Assembly (NCBI RefSeq): GCF_932526225.1
Contig: NC_064045.1
Span: 1,708,501-1,772,500 of the forward strand
Source: Nematostella vectensis
Taxonomy: Eukaryota; Cnidaria; Anthozoa; Actiniaria; Edwardsiidae
Direction: 5' to 3'
DNA: 64,000 bases
Shown here piece after piece: positions 1 through 9,400 of the stretch. The notes beneath the pieces were generated by a model. It was not told where the DNA came from. It made no database searches and saw only the letters and a list, made by a program, of their open reading frames with translations. Both the position numbers and the translations under genes were made by a program. Every line of letters begins with the position of its first letter. The stretch's first letter is position 1.

Positions 1-16
1 TCTATATGCCTTAAGT

Positions 17-748
17 ATGCAGCCCTTACTTACCAGCCTTCAGGGGGCATGTAACATCAAGCAGTGCTGGTTTGCGGATGATGCCAGTGGAGCCGGCTCT
101 GTTTCAGAAATAAAGAGGTGGTGGGACACGATGACCGTGCTTGGTCCGGACTTCGGTTACTACCCAAACGCAAAGAAATGCTGGATTATAAACAAGCCAG
201 ACAAGGAGAGTATCGTGAAGGATACGTTCAAGGAAACAGATGTGAAAGTCACAACACAAGGGCAGAAACATCTGGGAGCTGCGATAGGTTCACGAGAATA
301 TATGGAGGACTATGTGAGTGATAAAGTGTCCAACTGGGTCAGTGAAGTGACAAGACTAGCCGAGTTTGCTGCGGTTCAGCCCCAAGCGTGCTATGCTGCT
401 TACACATTTGGCTTAAAACATCGATGGACGTATTTCCTCAGAACCCTCCCAGATATTCAGGACCTGCTTGAGCCACTAGAGAACGCAATATCACATGTTC
501 TCATTCCCGCTTTAACGGATCGACAATGTAGCCAGTTGGACAGAGAAATACTAACGTTACCAGTACGCTTGAGAGGATTAGGTCTGGAGAACCCGTGTGA
601 AGATGCACATCGTGAACATACGTCATCAGTCAAAGTAACAACGCCCCCTTGTGGCACAGATTGTGTCACAGACACATCAGCTACCAGATCCCTCCCTGAC
701 AACATCAGCACAGCAAGAGGTGAGAGAAGGACGAACAAACGATCTTGA
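17..748 (+). pseudogene. Reverse transcriptase C-terminal part (non-LTR element)
   Basis: The 243-residue open frame begins inside the palm of a reverse transcriptase. The catalytic FADD motif lies near residues 19-22 (CWFADDASGAG), followed by thumb-like sequence and a conserved segment around LRGLGLENP near residue 190. After about residue 200 the frame leaves the expected protein: matching sequence continues in another frame downstream, so the last ~45 residues are frameshift read-through. The upstream part of the RT lies outside the window. It would act in target-primed reverse transcription; this copy cannot make an intact protein. Confidence 0.75.
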
Positions 749-806
749 AAAGAAGGCGAATAGTATAAAGGAGGCCGCGCTATAGAAGACTCGGCGCGCA
801 CTAGAG

Positions 807-1589
807 TTGGCCACAGAAAAAGGATCTTCGAAGTGGCTGACAGTGCTGCCTCTTGAAGAGTTGGGCTTTAATCTCAACAAACGGCGATTCAAGGACGGAA
901 TCAAGCTGCGCCATGGGTGGCCAATCGAAGATATTCCTTCCAGCTGTGTGTGCGGAGAAGTGTTCAATGTTGACCACGCCATGATCTGTAAGAGGGGCGG
1001 ATTTGTCATTCTGAGACATAATGAACTGAGGGATCTGGAGGCGGAGCTTGTGAGCATAGTTTGTAAAGATGTCGTTACTGAACCAGTGCTCCAAGATATA
1101 TCAGGGGAGCAGTTAACAAGGGGGTCTAACACAGCGAGAGACGCCAGACTGGATATACACGCACGTGGATTTTGGGAGCCACAGCAATCAGCCTTTTTCG
1201 ATGTCAGTGTTTGTCACCCAAATGCTAAAAGCTACAGGGACCTGGAACCACAACAGATCTACCGAATGCATGAGAATGAGAATAAGCGGCAATACACAAG
1301 TAGAGTTCTTAATATCGAGCAGGGATCATTAACACCCCTGGTAATTACGACCACAGGAGGAATGGGGAAGGAATGTCTGATGTTCCACAGTCGCCTAGCC
1401 GAACTAATAGCAATCAAGAAAGGAGAGGACTACTCTAGGACAATCGCCTGGATCCGCGCAAGGGTATCATTTGCACTGCTGAGATCGGCGTTGATCTGTC
1501 TGCGAGGGTCAAGATCCGTTAGAAAAGTGTCCTGGGATTTAAGGAATTCTGATGTAGATGTCGAGACAGCCGAAGGAGCAATTAGATAG
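807..1589 (+). pseudogene. CCHC knuckle plus restriction-like endonuclease domain of the same retroelement
   Basis: This 260-residue frame continues the polyprotein. A Cys-Cys-His-Cys cluster (CVCGEV...[10 protein letters not shown], about residues 47-63) matches the knuckle before the endonuclease in R2-like elements. It is followed by ARLDIHARG and FFDVSVCHP, whose paired acidic residues resemble a PD-(D/E)XK nuclease core (family-level inference). Recognisable sequence in this frame already starts upstream of the ATG, around 690, but a stop at 783-785 interrupts it. Nuclease function would need a structure-based alignment to confirm. Confidence 0.7.
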
Positions 1590-1619
1590 GAACTTTATTA
1601 TTATTATTATTATTATTAT

Positions 1620-1669
<50 letters not shown>

Positions 1670-1747
1670 AGAGTAGTAGTAGTAGTAGTAGTGAGAGTAG
1701 TAGGTAGTAGTAGTAGTAGTAGTAGTAGTAAAATTAGTATTATTAGT

Positions 1748-1779
<32 letters not shown>

Positions 1780-1800
1780 TATTATTATTATTATTGTTAT
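1590..1800. repeat. Compound trinucleotide microsatellite (ATT, TAG, ATC, ATT)
   Basis: TTA/ATT units are followed by about 100 bases of TAG units with a few TGAGAG interruptions, then ATC units and ATT units. It directly abuts the 3' end of the retroelement coding region. Long open frames across it are low-complexity artefacts. Confidence 0.95.
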
Positions 1801-2404
1801 AATTAAAAAAACAATGAATAATATTTGGAATACAAATGCGCTGGCTCAGCCTTTAGGCAATGCTTAAATCTATATATTATCTTTTAAATTAATTAGAATT
1901 AGCTTATTAAATTAATAAGGGAAGATAAGAAAAGATTTGGTCGTTTGGAGCCCCGCTTTCAGGCGATGCCTCCATCCATATATTACCGCTACTTATACCG
2001 TCGAGGTATAAGTGCCAAGAGAAAGTGAACCGTCAACTCAACAATCATGTCCCATACCAACATTTTAAATTTGTTCGTAACTAGGCAGGTTTTTGAACAA
2101 TGGAATCGAGCGTTGTTTCACTGCCTTCCTATTTTATATAGAACCTAAATACATAGTTAGGTTCGGAGAGGGCGTGTAATAAACACGCTTCTTACATATC
2201 TCAAAAGATTTTGACAACCCGCGGCATCGCGTATTAGAATTGCGAATAATTTCCAGCACATGGTGTTCTCTTTTAATAAGAAACTATTATCCTTTAAATT
2301 CGACTTAAAGGTTTCCAAATGTCATGGTGCGGTCTGATAATAAACTCCCAAGAAAGATGAGTACTAAAACGTATTTGATACGCCATGCAAGGGAACAGGC
2401 GTAA
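1801..2404. other. Non-coding stretch with two copies of a hairpin-bearing dispersed motif
   Basis: I see no gene here. 1841-1879 and 1936-1985 both carry the block GGAGC(C/T)CCGCTTT followed by a version of AGGCAGTGCCTAAATCTATATATTA read in two overlapping pieces. The same block recurs at 23.6, 31.7, 32.4 and 40.5 kb and marks one end of a dispersed element. Confidence 0.6.
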
Positions 2405-3700
2405 ACCGGGTCTTTTTGAGGTTATTTTGAAGAACACGTCAAACATATCCAACATGGATTGAAAGCTTGTAAAGCATACTTCGTTTAAATGATTATAACT
2501 GTGATGCGAGATTTGACATGCGGGGGATGTTTGAGAAATTATTCACCACACTTGCGTCTTTTGTAAGGCTAATAAGCAGAAAGCCGCCATTGTAAGTGTG
2601 AACTCTTACATTTTGTGACGGATCTTTGAATTCATTCTGATAATAGCCACAACACAAAACATATATGGATTTTAATCTTGTAAAACGTAGTTTCTTTTCA
2701 TGCGAATTATACAAACACGTATTTAAAAATGCGCGTGAAGATCGAATACCTTGCTCGATTCGTAGTTTAGTGAACAAGAAAGCCCCCATTATTGAAGTGT
2801 GAATTAAGATATTCTGTGATAGGTCTTTCGATTCATTAGATCAAAACGACAAACATTTCGCACATGGATTGAAACCTGTAAAATGCAGGTTATTTTGATG
2901 CTAACAAGCGAGCGATATAAAGCGAGCGATGTTTGAAAAATTGTTATTCACAGTAGTCAGGCCCATACCCAGGATTTTTCTTGGGGGGAGGGGGGGGGGA
3001 GGCGAAATCCGACAAAGTGGACCTAATTTTTCTTGGGGAGGGGGGAGAAGGGAGTTAATTTTCGGACAAAAATCTGAACAAAGAGGGTTTTTTTTATGCC
3101 TTTGCATAAATAAGTATCTCCACGGGACGTCTATTGTCGGATTTGGCTACAAATAAAGTCTGACTAATGACATACCAGAGTGTGTGTGACGGGGGGGGGG
3201 GGGGGGGGGGGGGGGCCTTGTGGTGGCTTTGGAGCAGAAACCACCGAATATAGAGAAGAACCGTTCTTTGTGTGAACTCTCACATTTTGTGACGGGTCTT
3301 TGAAATCATTCTAACCAAAATCCACAAGGATCGCACATGGATTGAAAGCTCAGCAAACGTAGTTTTTTTAATAATGCGAATTATCTTGACAAGTTTTTAA
3401 AAATGCGCGCGAAGTTTGATTAATTTAGTCGCTACATGGTTTAGTGAACAAGAGAGCCGCCATTATTGTAAGTGTGCAATTCTTAGTGCTAACGCTTGCA
3501 TTTTGTGACGAGTCTTTAAAATCATTCTGATCCAAACCCACACAAATTCGCATATGGATTGGAAGCTTTAAAAACGCAGTTTCTTTTCATCCTTATCACT
3601 GTGATACCGGCTTCGAGATTCGGGCGATGTTGGATAAGTTATTCTCTACACTAGTGGCTTTGGTAAGGCGAGTGAAAGCCACCATTGTGTGAATTCATAA
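2405..3700. repeat. Degenerate ~210-bp tandem repeat
   Basis: The phrase TTTTGTGACGGRTCTTTGAA, then CACATGGATTGAAAGCTTG, then a block ending in GCCGCCATTGTAAGTGTG, recurs at about 2405, 2614, 2811, 3284 and 3503. Spacing is about 200-220 bases, except where a MITE lies between 2811 and 3284. Copies differ by many substitutions and small indels, so the array is old. No coding potential is evident. Confidence 0.75.
2955..3225. mobile_element. hAT-like MITE remnant with a run of 25 G
   Basis: Sequence starting CAGGCCCATACCCAGGATTT and followed by G-rich runs interrupts one unit of the 210-bp repeat. Starts of this kind (CAGGCCC..CCAGGATTTT then poly-G) are typical of hAT-type non-autonomous elements in invertebrates (family knowledge). 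A perfect run of 25 G lies at 3191-3215. The right end is not sharply defined. Confidence 0.5.
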
Positions 3701-3704
3701 ATTT

Positions 3705-3972
3705 CAGGGCGGTAAAGGTTTTATTCGTGAAACGAGATTTGGCCATTTTTGACTGTCGAGAAACGTGAAATCGTCCATTTTGACGTCCGTGAAACGTGAT
3801 TTAACTCTCCCGTGAAACGTGATTTAGAAGTTTCAAGTCTCCGTGAATCGAGATTTAGTTTTGTTGTGTGTTGAATAGAGAATCATGTGACCTTTCCAAA
3901 ATAGATAGATATGTATTGTCGTATACATTTTTCGGGTTCGTGAAACGTGATCCTTCCCTCTTTACCACCCTG
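3705..3972. mobile_element. MITE with CAGGGYGGTAAAG terminal inverted repeats
   Basis: The 268-bp segment begins CAGGGCGGTAAAG and ends CTTTACCACCCTG, which is its inverse complement with one mismatch. It interrupts the last unit of the 210-bp repeat. Inside, CGTGAAACGTGATTT or close variants occur about six times. No clear target duplication is visible. The CAGGG ends suggest hAT, but the superfamily is uncertain. Confidence 0.7.
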
Positions 3973-4052
3973 ACATTTGTGACGGATCTTTCATACAAAA
4001 GTTAGTTCAATGTTGTTTTCTTCTATGCGAATAATGTTTTTTTCGAAATCAG

Positions 4053-5533
4053 TCAATGGTTGCTAGCATCAGAAACTGAAAATTCTTTATTGTGCTTCCT
4101 GTCATGACCTGCGTTACTGAATGAAGAATCTCGACTGATTATCGACTGTTTCCGAGGACTCGCCGATTCGTCGCTATCATCTTCGTATCCAAGCTGCGGT
4201 TGCTGGTCGAATTTTTTCTTTTTCGGGACACGACAATCACAAAGGCAACAGCAAATGACAACTGGTGGCAGATAAAAAAAAAAAAATAGATGACGAGTTA
4301 CAGTACTTGTTTAGTGCAGTAAACTTGTTGTTACATTATCATCGATTTGTCTAGAATTTCCATAGTAACATTCATTTATAATTTATTTGTTTTCTTGTAA
4401 CTTACTAGTAGTTACCAATAAATCTGTTAAATAAAAATAAGATAAAATTCAATAGTTAGGAAAAAGTGTGCAAACTAAATATCGGCTAACCATTCCAGTT
4501 TTGAGGAGGTGTAATGTAGCGGTGAAAGGTTTTGAGCAGGTGTAATGTAGTAATGTAGCGGTGAATGGATTTGAGGAGGTGTAATGTAGCGGTGAATGGT
4601 TTTGAGGAGGTATAATGTAGCGAACTAAATATGGGCTAACCATTCCAGTTTAGAGGATTTGTAATGCAGCGGTATATGGTTTTGAGGAGGTGTAATGTAG
4701 TAATGTAGCGGTGAATGGATTTGAGGAGGTGTAATGTAGCGGTGAATGGTTTTGAGGAGGTGTAATGTAGTAATGTAGCGGTGAATGGTTTTGAGTAGGC
4801 GTAATGTAGCGGTGAATGGTTCTGAGGAGGCTTAATGTAGCGGTGAATGGTTTTGAGGAGGTGTAATGTAGCGGTGAATGGTTTTGTAGAGGTGTAATGT
4901 AGCGGTGAATGGTTTTGAGGAGGTGTTATGTAGCGGTAAATGGTTTTGAGGCGGTGTATGGAAGTGGTGAATGGTTCTGAGGAGGGTAATGTTGCGGTGA
5001 ATGGTTTTGAGGAGGTGTAATGTAGCGGTGAATGGTTTTGAGGAGGTGTAATGTAGCGGTGAATGGTTTTGAGGAGGTGTGATGTAGCGGTAAATGGTTT
5101 TATCGTGCTGACAGTTTATTTCTATTTTTAATCTCGCAATTTGATTGGCTCCTATCTATTGAGCCATAGATAATGAGCAGCGATAGTCACGTGCCGATTG
5201 TGCATCACGCGTGTTGCTTTTCGCGACAAAAGAGGTTATTTAATCGTCACTACGACGCTACGCGCCTCGTTGGCTGTCTATTGACTCATAGAAAACCCGA
5301 ACTCGTAGTTATATCATTCCCATACCCATGACAACGGTGCCTGTCAAAAGTAAGCCTAGGACTTGCCACATTCGCAGGCCCCACATGGCTTGCTCGGTCG
5401 CTGGTAACGGAGTAGGAGTGGGGTCTATTGGTCCTACGATCTTCGTCTTTAGTACTGGCAGATATGCAGAATCGTCCACTCCCAGCACAGATGACCAGAG
5501 CTGCCTCAAAAAGCAAAGAGTCTGGTTTAACAT
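4053..5533 (-). CDS. Single-pass membrane protein, last two exons (identity unknown)
   Basis: Two exons on the minus strand join in phase. The upstream exon (to 5326, donor GGTATGG; open at least from 5533 and possibly from about 5590) encodes a Pro/Thr-rich stretch, then a hydrophobic run starting MWGLRMWQVLGLLLTG. The last exon (4261-4053, acceptor CTGCCACCAG after a T-rich tract) completes the membrane helix with VVICCCLCDC. A basic stop-transfer RVPKKKK follows, then a ~50-residue Ser- and Asp-rich tail ending in SDASNH and a TGA. The 1-nt overhang at the donor matches the 2-nt start at the acceptor. The layout suggests a type I protein with a short cytoplasmic tail. N-terminal exons were not found, and I recognise no family. 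Confidence 0.55.
4475..5098. repeat. 31-bp minisatellite (about 19 copies)
   Basis: The unit is GGTGAATGGTTTTGAGGAGG followed by TGTAATGTAGC, with some shortened units and insertions of TAATGTAG. It lies in the intron between the two minus-strand membrane-protein exons. Confidence 0.9.
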
Positions 5534-6455
5534 TCCGTTGTCCTCCTGAGCACCGTATCTCCAATATAAGAGATAAGGCCTGGGCCGGGCTTGACGTCAT
5601 ACGGGTCTTTTTAGCAGGAGCGGGCATATACAGTAACCATGGTAACAATATTTTTGGTGGTTTTGGCGTGGGGGAAGGGTCAATCATTCTTTAATTAAAT
5701 CTTGCTCTACTGTGGGCGGGGGGATTTTTAAGGGTTCGGAAAGAGAGATACACGCGCGTAAAGTTGCTACATGGCGTAACATCTTATCAAAGGATTATAA
5801 AAAAAATTCATTTTTTCCATAATATCAATGATAATACCTGTGATGGCCCCCACCCCCACCCCCCTCCATCCTTTAGATAAGGATAGCCTTGGCATGAAAA
5901 CCCCATGTTATCTGGACGAGAGCCGAAATGGTGAATAAGAGATTACTTTTGTCTGATTTCTCTGCGTGACAGTGGTAGAACTAGGTATGTAAGGTGTCTA
6001 TCATCCGTGTGAAACAGGATCCGGTTTACTTTAAGTCCTTCGTTTATATCACATAGAAGTCGTTTATCTCATAGAAGTACTTACTACTTACCAACATAAC
6101 GAACAGACAGAGAGCCCAAGCCCTAGATTGCTCTCCCGTCAGCTTCGGAGGCATCGTGTATAAAAGAAACTGCACTAATTAGCAAACTCTTTCAAACAGT
6201 ATCTTTCTCGGTGAAGTTTCTTTATGTACTGCATGATCAATTATTCAAAACTTCCATCTTGCGGTTTTTTTTTTTTTAACAGTTGACGGGGTTCCTGTGT
6301 TACCAGCGGATTTACCCATTGTAGCTAGAATTCAAAATGGCTGCAAGTTATGAGGTAAAGTTTGTGAAGTTTGATTGCTATATTGTATAGTTTACTCGTT
6401 CAAACGACATAGTGTGGTTGAATGGTTAGATGAGATAAATGTCTCTTCTGTGTTT
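5534..6455. other. Intergenic stretch, possible THOC6 promoter side
   Basis: Nothing is recognised except a possible upstream continuation of the minus-strand exon to about 5590. A short ATG frame (MAASYE, from 6337) followed by GTAAAG could be a 5' exon of THOC6, but its phase does not fit the next exon, so I did not use it. A T-rich run lies at 6266-6280. Confidence 0.4.
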
Positions 6456-9400
6456 ATGATTAAGGAACGAATTTTAGCCGAACGCAAGCGAATCCACACG
6501 ACTGTTTTTGACGTCGCTTTCTCGCCATGCGGCAACTTCTTTGCTTCAGCGAATAACTTCGGCGACATTTCCCTATTCAGGTAACGCGCATTTGTAATTC
6601 AATTCCGTTTGTAATTTTCCATGATAATTGTACTTTTATCTATTTATTGTATTATTTATTGTATCACTGTACTCCTAACCTATCTCTTATACACTAGTAT
6701 GAACTCTGTAATTATCACTGTACTCCTACCTATCTCTTATACACTAGTATGGACTCTGTACTTATCACTGTACTCCTAACCTATCTCTTATACACTAGTA
6801 TGAACTCTGTACTTATCACTGTACTCCTAACCTATCTCTTATACACTTGTATGAACTCTGTACTTATCACTGTACTCCTAACCTATCTCTTATACACTAG
6901 TATGAGCTCTGTACTTATCACTGTACTCCTAACCTATCTCTTATACACTTGTATGAACTCTGTACTTATCACTGTACTCCTAACCTATCTCTTATACACT
7001 AGTATGAACTCTGTACTTACCACTGTACTCCTAACCTATCTCTTATACACTAGTATGAACTATGTACTTATCACTGTACTCCTAACCTATCTCTTATACA
7101 CTAGTATGAACTCTGTACTTATCACTGTACTCCTACCTATCTCTTATACACTAGTAAGTTATTAACTCTGTACTCATCTCTGTACTCCTAACCTATCTCT
7201 TATAAACTAGTATGAGCTCTGTACTTATCACTGTACTCCTACCTATCTCTTATACGCTAGTATGAACTCTGTACTTATCACTGTACTCCTACCTATCTCT
7301 TATACACTAGTATGAACTCTGTACTTATCACTGTACTCCTAACCTATCTCTTATACACTAGTATGAACTCTATACTCATCACTGTACTCCTACCTATCTC
7401 TTATACACTAGTATGAACTCTGTACTTATCTCTGTACTCCTAACCTATCTCTTATACACTAGTATGAACTCTGTACTTATCACTGTACTCCTAACCTATC
7501 TCTTATACACTAGTATTAACTCTGTAATTATCTCTGTACTCCTAACCTATCTCTTATACACTAGTATGAACTCTGTACTTATCACTGTACTCCTAACCTA
7601 TCTCTTATACACTAGTATGAACTCTGTAATTATCTCTGTACTCCTAACCTATCTCTTATACACTAGTATGAACTCTGTACTTATCACTGTACTCCTAACC
7701 TATCTCTTATACACTAGTATGAACTCTGTAATTATCTCTGTACTCCTAACCTATCTCTTATACACTAGTATGAACTCTGTACTTACCACTGTACTCCTAA
7801 CCTATCTCTTATACACTAGTATGAACTCTGTACTTATCACTGTACTCCTACCTATCTCTTATACACTAGTATGAACTCTGTACTTATCACTGTACTCCTA
7901 ACCTATCTCTTATACACTAGTATGAACTCTATACTCATCACTGTACTCCTACCTATCTCTTATACACTAGTATGAACTCTGTACTTATCTCTGTACTCCT
8001 AACCTATCTCTTATACACTAGTATGAACTCTGTACTTATCACTGTACTCCTAACCTATCTCTTATACACTAGTATGGACTCTGTACTTATCACTGTACTC
8101 CTAACCTATCTCTTATACACTAGTATGGACTCTGTACTTATCACTGTACTCCTAACCTATCTCTTATACACTAGTATGAACTCTGTACTTATCACTGTAC
8201 TCCTAACCTATCTCTTATACACTTGTATGAACTCTGTACTTATTACTGTACTCCTAACCTATCTCTTATACACTAGTATGAGCTCTGTACTTATTACTGT
8301 ACTCCTAACCTATCTCTTATACACTAGTATGAACTCTGTACTTACCACTGTACTCCTAACCTATCTCTTATACACTAGTATGAACTCTGTACTTACCACT
8401 GTACTCCTAACCTATCTCTTATACACTAGTATGAACTCTGTACTTATCACTGTACTCCTAACCTATCTCTTATACACTAGTATGAACTCTGTACTTACCA
8501 CTGTACTCCTAACCTATCTCTTTTACTCTTAGTAGAAACTCTGTATCACTGTACTCCTAACCTATCTCTTATACACTAGTATGAACTCTGTACTTATCAC
8601 TGTACTCCTACCTATCTCTTATACACTAGTATGAACTCTGTACTTATCACTGTACTCCTGCCTATCTCTTATACACTAGTATGGACTCTGTACTCCTAAC
8701 CTATCTCTTATACTCTTAGTAGAAACTCTGTATCACTGTACTCCTAACCTATCTCTTATACTCTTAGTAGAAACTCTGTATCACTGTACTCCTAACCTAT
8801 CTCTTATACTCTTAGTAGAAACTCTGTATCACTGTACTTCTAACTAACATCTCATACACTAGTCTGTCTGCAGCACTTGTACCAGATGCTCCCCCAGAAA
8901 GTAGAAAACCACTTCTAACATTCAAAGGTACAGGTTAGATGATGTTTTTAGTGCCAGCAAATTATTTATGAGCTGCATTTGTTTCATGGCCATTTTTAAC
9001 ACAAGTGGAAGTAAAACATTAACCACACTCACACATCTCCAAAAAGCCTTGAACGAGTGACACAACATCTCTTAATATGGATTATTTAGGGCATTATGCT
9101 GAGTGAGCTATATCAAAGTACCTGGGGGTCAAACGGTATTCACTATAATATGTTATATCTTACTATAAAGCAGAGTAAAATATATAAAATCAACAGTTTA
9201 AAGAACTTTGCATTTCCTTTTATCCCCTTGTTTGGTATTTTTTCCTTTAATCTTATTGTTTGGTATCTTTTCTTTTGACCTTATTTGATTGTATTATTTC
9301 CTTAGATCTCATTGTATGGTTTGTATCTTTTGTTTTATTTTGATTCTTATTTATCAGGTCATAAGGGTCCAATTTACAGTCTTCTTTCCACCAAGACATT

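Larger units (their letters stand above)
1..1589 (+). mobile_element. Decayed non-LTR retrotransposon with restriction-like endonuclease, 5'-truncated by the window edge
   Basis: The segment reads as the C-terminal half of a retroelement polyprotein: the end of a reverse transcriptase, a CCHC-type knuckle, then a nuclease-like domain. That order fits the non-LTR elements with a restriction-like endonuclease (R2, R4/Dong, NeSL, HERO or Utopia type); I cannot choose the clade. The protein is broken by a frame change between about 600 and 690 and an in-frame TAG at 783-785. The coding part stops at 1589 and runs straight into a TTA/TAG/ATC microsatellite, which may be its 3' tail or its insertion target. 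Confidence 0.8.

Noticed and set aside
677-1132. Antisense open frame of 151 codons
   Set aside because: It is the shadow of the retroelement protein on the plus strand.
5286-5687. 134-codon minus-strand open frame
   Set aside because: It overlaps, in another frame, the exon that joins in phase to 4261-4053; that exon gives a sensible membrane helix and this frame does not.
6749-8532. Three hydrophobic 17-residue-repeat open frames
   Set aside because: They arise because the 51-bp intronic satellite has a period divisible by three. They are interrupted wherever a 50-bp unit occurs.
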